DNA from: Corynebacterium kroppenstedtii
GTDB taxonomy: Bacteria; Actinomycetota; Actinomycetes; Mycobacteriales; Mycobacteriaceae
Assembly (NCBI RefSeq): GCF_003243515.1
Contig: NZ_QFRA01000027.1
Span: 1-27,069 of the forward strand
Length of the DNA stretch: 27,069 nt
Direction: 5' to 3'
Shown here in pieces: positions 1 to 6,187 of the stretch (position 1 is the first letter of the stretch; each line of letters begins with the position of its first letter). The notes beneath the pieces were generated by a model, which was not told the origin of the DNA, ran no database searches, and saw nothing but the letters and a program-made list of their open reading frames with translations. A program made the position numbers and the translations under genes.

Positions 1-1
1 C

Positions 2-136
2 ATTTGGCGCGAGTTGGGCATGCTACTGCTGTTTACCATCCCGGCACTCATCGTCGGCCTCATTCTCCGCCGCGCAATGGATGCCTATCACAAGCGCCTC
101 AAGAAGGCGATTAAGAAGACGAAGGTCATGGCGTAG
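2..136 (+). CDS. C-terminal end of a membrane protein (partial, 5' end outside window)
   Basis: An open frame enters from the left edge and ends with TAG at 134-136. The visible 44 residues contain one hydrophobic segment (about residues 7-23 of the fragment) followed by a strongly basic tail rich in Lys and Arg, which by the positive-inside rule should be cytoplasmic. This arrangement (last transmembrane helix plus a short basic tail) resembles the C terminus of YhgE/Pip-type or ABC-2-type membrane proteins, but the fragment is too short to assign a family. A good intrinsic terminator follows at 178-215, so this is probably the last gene of its transcript. Confidence 0.6.
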   Translation: MWRELGMLLLFTIPALIVGLILRRAMDAYHKRLKKAIKKTKVMA

Positions 137-177
137 CCGCGCTTGGCGACGTCTCCCCTTCCGCCCTTCCTACACCT

Positions 178-215
178 CCCACCAAGCCCTTTTTCACGGC
201 TTGGTGGGCTTCTTT
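178..215 (+). terminator. Intrinsic terminator after the left-edge membrane protein gene
   Basis: Perfect 11-bp inverted repeat CCCACCAAGCC (178-188) and GGCTTGGTGGG (198-208), with a 9-nt T-rich loop, followed by CTTCTTT. It lies 42 bases after the stop codon of the upstream gene and points in its direction. Confidence 0.8.
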
Positions 216-520
216 CATGGTTCGGGTCCCACGCTAGTGCCCCAAGGACCTAGAAGGGGCAGAGAAAGCCGCATATGCATCCACTAAAGGGACTCGGATA
301 CCCTTCCTATCGCTAGGTCTAGCTCCTTCTTAAGAGATTCGCTCGAACGCGGCTATCGAGCACGAAACCACTTACGGCCCACCTGAGCCCCTACTAAAAG
401 ACCGCTACGGGAGTCTGCGTCCCAGTTTACTTCGGCTCCCAAACCGTCCCGAGGGCAGGACGGTTAACCCTTGGACGTCGAGGCCTCCCCTACATGCCGC
501 TAAACCGCACAGGTTTTGAA
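216..520. other. Gene-free stretch with several inverted repeats, function not recognised
   Basis: No convincing coding frame. Two interleaved inverted repeats are visible: GACCTAG (247-253) against CTAGGTC (313-319), and AGAAGGGGC (252-260) against GCTCCTTCT (322-330). A further hairpin, CCGTCC / GGACGG, lies at 444-463. These could fold as RNA, but I recognise no known RNA family (tmRNA, RNase P, 6S and SRP features are not seen). Confidence 0.3.
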
Positions 521-523
521 TAA

Positions 524-558
524 AGAAAAAGCTGCGAGCCATCTGGCTCGCAGCTTTC
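524..558 (-). terminator. Intrinsic terminator of the first tRNA-Glu gene
   Basis: On the minus strand a strong GC-rich hairpin, AAGCTGCGAGCC / GGCTCGCAGCTT, is followed by a T-rich run (TTTTTCTTTATT). It starts directly downstream of the 3' end of the tRNA at 565, so it ends that transcript. Confidence 0.85.
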
Positions 559-564
559 CGTTGG

Positions 565-637
565 TACCCCGTACGGGATTTGAACCCGTGTTACCGGCGT
601 GAGAGGCCGGCGTCCTAGGCCGCTAGACGAACGGGGC
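565..637 (-). tRNA. tRNA-Glu (anticodon CTC)
   Basis: The 73-nt minus-strand gene folds as a cloverleaf. The acceptor stem is GCCCCGT / ACGGGGT with discriminator A. The anticodon stem CCGGC / GCCGG holds the loop CTCTCAC, giving anticodon CTC (codon GAG). The T-loop is the usual TTCAAAT. CCA is not encoded (the gene ends ...GGTA, then CC). It has its own promoter-like element upstream and a strong terminator downstream, so it is a single-gene transcript. An identical copy lies at 1292-1364. Confidence 0.95.
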
Positions 638-678
638 GCGTTCGCAGCAATCGCACACTGTGCGTTGCGGACTTGTTA

Positions 679-707
679 AGAGTAAACGATGGGTTAATTC
701 AGCACAA
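679..707 (-). promoter_or_regulatory. Candidate promoter of the first tRNA-Glu
   Basis: On the minus strand TTGTGC (702-707) and TACTCT (679-684) are separated by exactly 17 bases. They sit about 42 bases upstream of the mature tRNA 5' end. The match to the sigma-70-type consensus is moderate, and the call rests on spacing and position. Confidence 0.45.
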
Positions 708-1255
708 ATCGCGCGGTCAAGGAGGGTTTTGAGGGCAAGCGAAGGAAAACGCAAAAATTCCCGAGTCCGGTACTGCAGTGAGGGTTCTTCGTGGCCGAGG
801 TGCGGATCGAATCAGTGGTTATTCCGCAAGCAATCTGTGGATAGTCCGTGGCCGAGAACGCTGTGCTAGTAGGACTCGGGATGGCGCTGTGCGTCGAAGT
901 GCATATGCTGCAGGCTCCTATACTTCATGCAAACGTTGGTGGGAAGGAAGTTGTGGATTATAGCGTTACTACCTGGCTGTGCTTTCGGGCTGTGCGCCTT
1001 GGCTGTGGTGCGTTTCGCTTTCTGTCACCCGCTCTCCTTTCTGTTTGTTTTCTGCTGTACTTGCAGTCTATGCCTGCACGTGCAGGACAGGAAGGGTTTT
1101 GCGCAACTTCGCGGTGGTCTTAACCCTGGTTCCATTGGCAGGACGCGGCTAACTGCACGGACGAGTCCAATGGTCTGGGGGTAGGTTATAACCAGTTTTG
1201 CTTGCGCCGTGGTCGCGCCCCAGACTGTCGCTAGAAAAAGACATTGCCCCGGATA
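708..1255. other. Gap between the two tRNA-Glu genes, no supported gene
   Basis: Several small overlapping frames exist (for example a hydrophobic, Cys-rich one on the plus strand at 927-1184), but none has a convincing ribosome binding site or a plausible composition, so I do not call a gene. The only clear structure is a perfect 14-base palindrome, CCTGCACGTGCAGG, at 1073-1086. Confidence 0.4.
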
Positions 1256-1288
1256 TGAAAAATCCTCCAACCTTTAGGCTGGAGGTCT
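1256..1288 (-). terminator. Intrinsic terminator of the tRNA-Gln/tRNA-Glu transcript
   Basis: On the minus strand the hairpin CCTCCAGCC / GGTTGGAGG (one G-T pair) is followed by ATTTTTC. It begins a few bases downstream of the tRNA-Glu 3' end at 1292. Confidence 0.8.
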
Positions 1289-1291
1289 TTG

Positions 1292-1364
1292 TACCCCGTA
1301 CGGGATTTGAACCCGTGTTACCGGCGTGAGAGGCCGGCGTCCTAGGCCGCTAGACGAACGGGGC
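1292..1364 (-). tRNA. tRNA-Glu (anticodon CTC), second identical copy
   Basis: The 73 bases are identical to the tRNA-Glu at 565-637 (same acceptor stem, CTC anticodon, T arm). Flanking sequences are unrelated, so the repeat is limited to the tRNA itself. Only 39 bases separate it from the upstream tRNA-Gln and no terminator lies between, so the two are probably transcribed together and then cut. Confidence 0.95.
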
Positions 1365-1403
1365 ATAGAACTAGTGAGCCTGCCGTTTAAGGCATTTTCA
1401 CTG

Positions 1404-1475
1404 CTGGCCTACCAGGACTCGAACCTAGAATGGCGGTACCAGAAACCGCTGTGTTGCCAATTACACCATAGGCCA
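1404..1475 (-). tRNA. tRNA-Gln (anticodon CTG)
   Basis: The 72-nt minus-strand gene has acceptor stem TGGCCTA / TAGGCCA with discriminator G, as is usual for tRNA-Gln. The anticodon arm GCGGT-TTCTGGT-ACCGC gives anticodon CTG (codon CAG). The T-loop is TTCGAGT. It is first in a two-tRNA transcript with tRNA-Glu (1292-1364) and lies just downstream of gltX on the same strand. Confidence 0.95.
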
Positions 1476-1523
1476 ATGAGCACAAAGCACCGCCAGGCCC
1501 GGCTGCGCTGTGCAACGGGGAAT

Positions 1524-1553
1524 AATATAACCATAGGGCCACAGGTGGGGCAA
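1524..1553 (-). promoter_or_regulatory. Candidate promoter of the tRNA-Gln/tRNA-Glu pair
   Basis: On the minus strand TTGCCC (1548-1553) and TATATT (1524-1529) are 18 bases apart. They lie in the gltX to tRNA-Gln gap, about 49 bases before the mature tRNA 5' end. The -10 is a good match and the -35 fair. Confidence 0.45.
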
Positions 1554-1642
1554 ATCCTCAGGTCAACAACATTCCCAACGCAGCACAACGCCGGCACAGC
1601 ACCGACGAATGCCAGCCGCTGCGCCAATCACTGCAGCAGTAA

Positions 1643-3133
1643 TCACTGTTGGGCTGACCACGGAGTGACGGCCCGCGCATCCTTCAGGCGCTTCATCGTT
1701 GTCTGCTTCCCCAGCAGCTCCAGGGACTCGAACAACGGCGGCGATACCGCGGCGCCCGACGTTGCCACCCGAATCGCGCCAAACGCCTTCCGCGGCTTCA
1801 GACCAAGCCGGTCGATCAACGCACCATGCAGGGCAGCTTCAATGCGTTCCGTCGTAAAGGAGGATTCATCGATCGCATCCAGTTCTTCCATCGCCACATC
1901 AAGGGCCTGCACGGCGTCCTCTTTGAGGTTCTTCCTGCCCGACTTCTCGTCGATCTCGAAGTCCTCATCCGACACCACAAGGAACTTCAGGAGGTCCCAC
2001 GCATCTCCCAACGTCTTGATGCGCGTTTGGACAAGCTCAGCGGCGACAGCGAACTTGTCGTCCGGATAATTCGCGGGGAAACCCTTGTACTCTTCCAGGT
2101 ACGCCCGCAAACGCTGAGCAAAATTATCTTTGTCGAGCATACGAATATGCTCAGCGTTGATAGCGATCAGCTTTTTCTCATCAAATCGCGCGGGATTGCC
2201 CAACACATCGGCAACATCGAAGTTCTTGACCAATTCATCGCGACCGAAAATATCCTGATCGGCGGACAAAGACCACCCCAAGAGAGACAGATAGTTCACC
2301 ATTCCTTCCGGAATGATGCCCGCATCCCGATGATTAAAGAGATTCGACTCCGGGTCCCGCTTCGACAGCTTCTTATTGCCCTGCCCCATGACGAACGGCA
2401 AGTGCGCAAACTGCGGAGTCTGCTTCGCAATCCCCAACTTCTTCAGGGCTTCGTACAAAGCCAACTGACGAGGTGTTGACGCCAAAATATCCTCACCGCG
2501 CAGCACGTTAGTAACACCCATCATGGCGTCGTCAACCGGGTTAACCAGCGGATACAGAGGAGAGCCATCAGACCGGGCAACAACATAGTCCGGCTGAGTT
2601 TCCGGCTGGAATGTCACATGACCACGGACCAGGTCATCCCATTCCCACACCTGCTCCGGCATACGGAAACGCCAAACCGGTTTGCGGCCTTCTTTTTCAT
2701 ATTCCGCAATTTGTTCATCAGTTAAATTGCGATCGTAATTGTCATAGCCCAACTGCGGATCACGGCCCGCAGCCTTGTGGCGCGCTCTCACTTCATCCGC
2801 CGTCGAATAAGCGGGATAAACAAAGCCGGCCTCAATGAGTTTATTTAAAACATCAGCATAAATATCTAGCCGCTGGGACTGTCGGTAAGGACCATTCGGC
2901 CCACCGACCTCACCGATTCCTTCATCCCAGTCAATACCCAACCATTGAAGTGAATCAATAATCGCAGCATAGGATTCCTCAGAATCGCGTTTAGCATCAG
3001 TATCTTCAATACGAAAGATCATCTTCCCGCCGGTATGGCGCGCATACGCCCAGTTAAACAAAGCAGTACGCACCATTCCCACATGGGGAGTACCCGTCGG
3101 CGATGGACTAAATCGGACAACAACGTCACTCAT
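1643..3133 (-). CDS. gltX: Glutamyl-tRNA synthetase, probably non-discriminating
   Basis: Cytoplasmic class I aminoacyl-tRNA synthetase that attaches glutamate to tRNA-Glu. In bacteria without GlnRS it also charges tRNA-Gln, and GatCAB then converts the product to Gln-tRNA-Gln. At 496 residues the length is normal. The HIGH signature appears as HVGM (residues 17-20) after PSPTGTP, and the KMSKS loop as KLSKR (about 255-259). The N-terminal Rossmann domain is followed by an all-helical anticodon-binding region. I chose the third in-frame start, MSDVVVRFSPSPTG; upstream TTG (3142) and ATG (3139) starts would add three residues. No good ribosome binding site is seen, and a TACGCT hexamer 8 bases before this ATG may be the -10 of a leaderless message. 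The tRNA-Gln and tRNA-Glu genes lie directly downstream. Confidence 0.95.
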   Translation of the reverse strand: MSDVVVRFSPSPTGTPHVGMVRTALFNWAYARHTGGKMIFRIEDTDAKRDSEESYAAIIDSLQWLGIDWDEGIGEVGGPNGPYRQSQRLDIYADVLNKLIEAGFVYPAYSTADEVRARHKAAGRDPQLGYDNYDRNLTDEQIAEYEKEGRKPVWRFRMPEQVWEWDDLVRGHVTFQPETQPDYVVARSDGSPLYPLVNPVDDAMMGVTNVLRGEDILASTPRQLALYEALKKLGIAKQTPQFAHLPFVMGQGNKKLSKRDPESNLFNHRDAGIIPEGMVNYLSLLGWSLSADQDIFGRDELVKNFDVADVLGNPARFDEKKLIAINAEHIRMLDKDNFAQRLRAYLEEYKGFPANYPDDKFAVAAELVQTRIKTLGDAWDLLKFLVVSDEDFEIDEKSGRKNLKEDAVQALDVAMEELDAIDESSFTTERIEAALHGALIDRLGLKPRKAFGAIRVATSGAAVSPPLFESLELLGKQTTMKRLKDARAVTPWSAQQ

Positions 3134-3267
3134 GCCCATCAAGCGTAGTGGACACGGTATTTCTCACCACCCCCGCCCTTGTCGCACACGATCAACATAG
3201 TGCGCCGCCCGAGCACCGCGCAATCACAACCGACCTTCATTATCGACGACGAACCTGCCGGAAACGC

Positions 3268-3303
3268 TTGCCACCTCGGGCGAACGAACGTACTGTTTCA
3301 GCG
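3268..3303 (+). promoter_or_regulatory. Promoter giving a leaderless isochorismate synthase mRNA
   Basis: TTGCCA (3268-3273) and TACTGT (3291-3296) have an exact 17-base spacer. The expected transcription start, about 7 bases after the -10, coincides with the GTG start codon at 3303. There is no Shine-Dalgarno sequence before this GTG, which supports leaderless translation. Confidence 0.55.
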
Positions 3304-4451
3304 TGGCTTCAGCATCCGACACTAGCTCCGCACCTCGCCCCCGAAATGCCCCTGACTTCCTCCTTTCACGTGTTAACGGCTCATTGCGCACCCAAGGCTC
3401 AGATGCCACTTTTACCAGTATCAGCGACGCTCAAAGCGCGTTAGACAACGGAAAAGCCTCCTATATCGTCGGCGCGCTGCCTTTCGATCCGTCACGCCCG
3501 GCCGCGCTCACTAGCCCCCGATCGGTGTGGCGGTACACGGGTCCGCTGGAGCCGCCCGCCTTCTACAGGGGCAAAGGCGCCCACGCGCACATCGTCGCTG
3601 AAAACCCCCCCCTCGAAGAGCACGCGGAAATTATCGACGCCGTCACGCGAACAATCGCGCGGACCAGCGTCGACAAGGTCGTTATTGCCCGTAATGTTGA
3701 CTTGTTCTTCGATAACCCCATTGACCCTCGGCTGCTGGCCACGCGCCTGATCGACCACGCTCCGAATCTGGACGGTTTTCTTGCGGACCTCTCCCCCGCC
3801 GGGGACGAATACACAGGTCACTGGCTTGTTGCTTCCTCGCCCGAAATGTTAATCCGGCGCCAAGGCCCTGTTGTGTCGGCGTATCCCCTAGCTGGGTCGC
3901 TCCCGCGGAGCAACGACCCTCAGGAAGATGAACAACGCGGCCAGCAGTTGCTTCACAGCACGAAGAATCTGGATGAGCATCATTATGTAGTCGATCATTA
4001 TCGACGGGTGCTCGGCCAGCTTTGCCACACAGTTGACATTCCGAGTTCGCCGGAGCTGATGCAGACTGCCGAAATGTGGCACTTAGCGACGCCGATCCGC
4101 GCGACTATTAACGACGACGGGCCCAGCGCTCTCCAACTTGCCGAGGCCCTCTACCCCACCCCCGCTCTTGCTGGGGTTCCCACCGAGGCCGCCATGGAAA
4201 TTATCCGCACCACCGAAGGAGACCGCCGGTTTTACGGTGGGGCTGTCGGATGGTGCCATGCCAATGGCGACGGAGAGTTCATGGTCAGCATTCGGTGCTC
4301 TGAGCTGGAGAAAGATCTCCAGCACGCCCGAGCTTGGGCCGGTGGCGGAATCGTCGAACAATCCAATTCCGCTGAGGAAGTTGAGGAAACATGCGGGAAG
4401 ATGAAAACAATGCTTCTCGCGATGGGGGCCTCGGAGATCCGCCACAATTAA
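3303..4451 (+). CDS. Isochorismate synthase (chorismate-utilising MenF/EntC family)
   Basis: Converts chorismate to isochorismate, the first step toward menaquinone or a catecholate/salicylate siderophore. At 382 residues it has EntC/DhbC length. Family signatures are in order: KVVIAR, with Lys125 at the position of the general base of isochorismate synthases; a STKNLDEHHYVVD-type segment; TPIRA; PTPALAGVPTEAA; RRFYGGAVGW followed by DGEF; and a Gly-rich AWAGGGIVEQS close before the C terminus. These contribute chorismate and Mg-binding residues in the family. GTG is the start (see the promoter entry). It stands alone, divergent from gltX and convergent with the FAH-family gene. With no other men or siderophore gene in the window, I cannot say which pathway it serves; menaquinone is the simpler guess. 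Confidence 0.85.
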   Translation: MASASDTSSAPRPRNAPDFLLSRVNGSLRTQGSDATFTSISDAQSALDNGKASYIVGALPFDPSRPAALTSPRSVWRYTGPLEPPAFYRGKGAHAHIVAENPPLEEHAEIIDAVTRTIARTSVDKVVIARNVDLFFDNPIDPRLLATRLIDHAPNLDGFLADLSPAGDEYTGHWLVASSPEMLIRRQGPVVSAYPLAGSLPRSNDPQEDEQRGQQLLHSTKNLDEHHYVVDHYRRVLGQLCHTVDIPSSPELMQTAEMWHLATPIRATINDDGPSALQLAEALYPTPALAGVPTEAAMEIIRTTEGDRRFYGGAVGWCHANGDGEFMVSIRCSELEKDLQHARAWAGGGIVEQSNSAEEVEETCGKMKTMLLAMGASEIRHN

Positions 4452-4476
4452 GGCCGCGGCCGGAAAAGCCGCGGCC
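4452..4476. terminator. GC-rich hairpin between convergent genes
   Basis: Perfect 9-bp inverted repeat GGCCGCGGC / GCCGCGGCC with a 7-base loop, starting one base after the isochorismate synthase stop codon. There is no T-run on either side, so it may act as a weak or Rho-assisted end for the two converging transcripts. Confidence 0.5.
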
Positions 4477-4515
4477 GAAGATTAAGGTCCAGGCCGGGAA
4501 TGGCTTTCAGACTAC

Positions 4516-5313
4516 CTAGGCCTTAACAACCGGATTCTTGAGCGAACCCAGCCTAGGTATCTCAATCTCAATCTCGTCACCGGGGACCATCGGCGCTGTT
4601 CCCGCAGGAGAACCAGTAGAAATCACATCGCCGGGGAGAAGAGTGAACGCCTGGGAAACCCACTCAATAATCTCCGGAACCGACTTAATCATCTGATTCG
4701 AATTAGAATCCTGCTTCACCGTGGTGGTTCCGTCGTGAGTCAGGTGAGCGCGGATAGGCAGGCCCTCCAAGTCCAAGGCATCAAGATTGGTTTCAATCCA
4801 CGGCCCCATCGGACAGAACGAATCAAGCCCCTTGGCCCGCGCCCACTGACCGTCTGAGAACTGCAGGTCACGGGAGGAAACATCGTTCACGATGGTGTAG
4901 CCGAGCACAGCGTCGCGCCAATTTTCCGCGGCGACGTTCTTCACGGGCCGGCCAATGACGATGGCCAGTTCACCCTCAAATTCGACATTCGTCGCAAAGT
5001 CGGGGATCCTAATCGGCGAGCCCGGCCCAGTAATCGCTGTCGGAGGCTTCAAGAAAATTGTGGGCGGCAGATGCTCCGCACCCTTTTTGAAGACTTCCGC
5101 CACGTAGTCGGCGTAATTACGGCCTACCGCAACGACTTTCGGAGCCAAAATCGGGGCCAAAAGCCGGACGTCAGCGAGGGGCCATTCCTTCCCCGTTAAT
5201 GTCGGTTCCCCGAACGGGTGGCCATCAATTTGGCGGCAGACGATGTCGTCTCCCTCACCCTCCACGGAACAAAATGTCATACCTTCAACAGTGGCGATTC
5301 TCGCTATTCGCAT
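4516..5313 (-). CDS. Fumarylacetoacetate hydrolase-family protein, probable oxaloacetate decarboxylase
   Basis: 265-residue cytoplasmic enzyme of the FAH family (metal-dependent C-C bond hydrolysis, decarboxylation or isomerisation of 2-keto acids). The short N-terminal domain is followed from about residue 58 by the FAH catalytic fold. The metal ligand pattern is visible as EFEGEL (Glu113 and Glu115) and NDVSSRD (Asp144), with GRNY at 64-67 and the C-terminal STGSPAGT loop. The neighbouring cNMP-CBS-DUF294 and dnaQ2 genes match the context of C. glutamicum Cg1458, which I recall as a soluble oxaloacetate decarboxylase; the substrate here is inferred from that similarity. No Shine-Dalgarno sequence precedes the ATG. 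A TAGGCT hexamer 7 bases before it suggests a leaderless transcript. The gene starts 103 bases after dnaQ2 and may have its own promoter. Confidence 0.8.
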   Translation of the reverse strand: MRIARIATVEGMTFCSVEGEGDDIVCRQIDGHPFGEPTLTGKEWPLADVRLLAPILAPKVVAVGRNYADYVAEVFKKGAEHLPPTIFLKPPTAITGPGSPIRIPDFATNVEFEGELAIVIGRPVKNVAAENWRDAVLGYTIVNDVSSRDLQFSDGQWARAKGLDSFCPMGPWIETNLDALDLEGLPIRAHLTHDGTTTVKQDSNSNQMIKSVPEIIEWVSQAFTLLPGDVISTGSPAGTAPMVPGDEIEIEIPRLGSLKNPVVKA

Positions 5314-5416
5314 GCGAACCAGCCTACATAACCCCTCACAGCTGATAAGGAAAACATCCTAAAACAGCGGGTATGCTGCAGTCGTGGTCTACGCGCACGG
5401 CAGTCGCCCTGCAACG

Positions 5417-6187
5417 TCACCACCGCGTCGTCCCCTTCTTTCGAATGACACTCGCCAGCTCCGAACCGAAGTGATCGGCCGACGTTTGCGCCAAATACAG
5501 TTCCGCGCACGCCAAGGCATCTACCAGCGCATTGTGGTTGTGATAACTCGGCAACCCACGGGAATAGCGCGCGTTCATCAACCGAACCTCGCCACGTCCT
5601 GGCCGACGTCCAAATGACACCGCAGAGCGCCGCTCCAAATCCATCGTGTCGACGACGCGAAGCGAGCTCCACGGCACACCGACCGCACGCTCACACGCCG
5701 TCGAAATAAAGTCATGCTCGATCAGCGCTAGATGCGCCAACAATGCACGCCCGGCAGCCGCGTTGACAACATCCGTCAGAATGTCCAGCAAGGGTCGGCC
5801 ATTTTCCAACTGCGAATCGGTGATCCCATGGATAGTCGCCGACTGCCCCACTGAAACGTCACCTTCGTGATAGCGCACGAGCCAATGGTCCGCCGTAGGC
5901 AAGGGAATAGCACGCCCGTTGATAGCGACCATCCCGACCGAAAGTAGACGGTCGCGGTCGGCATCAAGACCAGTGGTTTCTACATCCACAGCTAACAGCG
6001 GCAATTCTGTGAGCGGCGTGTCTAACTCAGGCGCAGGCGTCGTATAGAAATGGTGGAGCGCCTCGGCTAACGCGCAGCGGGAGCGGTCGCGCGGGCAGTC
6101 GCTCTCGCGTAACTGTTCGCACACCTCGCGGGAACGGTCGGCATAATCTTCCCCGGACACGCGGGCGCGCCGTCGAAAAAACCTCAT
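5417..6187 (-). CDS. dnaQ2: DnaQ-like 3'-5' exonuclease (DEDDh family)
   Basis: 256 residues with the three exonuclease motifs: Exo I DVETTGLD (Asp68, Glu70), Exo II EHDF (Asp159) and Exo III HNALVD (His218, Asp223), which makes it DEDDh type. A basic N terminus and a charged helical segment (residues 1-50) precede the nuclease domain. It is too small and too diverged to be obviously the replicative epsilon subunit, so it is probably an accessory nuclease acting on DNA, RNA or nucleotides. Its ATG overlaps the TGA stop of the upstream cNMP-CBS-DUF294 gene by four bases (ATGA), so the two proteins are translationally coupled. This pairing also occurs in other bacteria, which suggests a joint role, but the substrate is unknown. 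Confidence 0.8.
   Translation of the reverse strand: MRFFRRRARVSGEDYADRSREVCEQLRESDCPRDRSRCALAEALHHFYTTPAPELDTPLTELPLLAVDVETTGLDADRDRLLSVGMVAINGRAIPLPTADHWLVRYHEGDVSVGQSATIHGITDSQLENGRPLLDILTDVVNAAAGRALLAHLALIEHDFISTACERAVGVPWSSLRVVDTMDLERRSAVSFGRRPGRGEVRLMNARYSRGLPSYHNHNALVDALACAELYLAQTSADHFGSELASVIRKKGTTRW

Noticed and set aside
927..1184. Small hydrophobic, Cys-rich plus-strand frame between the tRNA-Glu genes
   Set aside because: No ribosome binding site before its ATG, overlapping frames in several phases, and a composition unlike the neighbouring genes.
1326..2069. Long plus-strand frame across tRNA-Glu, tRNA-Gln and the 3' end of gltX
   Set aside because: It is antisense to two tRNA genes and gltX, has no recognisable domain and is best explained as a shadow of gltX codon usage.
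3148..3444. Plus-strand frame overlapping the start of the isochorismate synthase gene
   Set aside because: It is out of frame with the clear enzyme, shows no domain, and crosses the predicted promoter of that gene.
5304..5672. Minus-strand frame across the dnaQ2 / FAH-family junction
   Set aside because: It overlaps the end of dnaQ2 in another frame and has no family signature.
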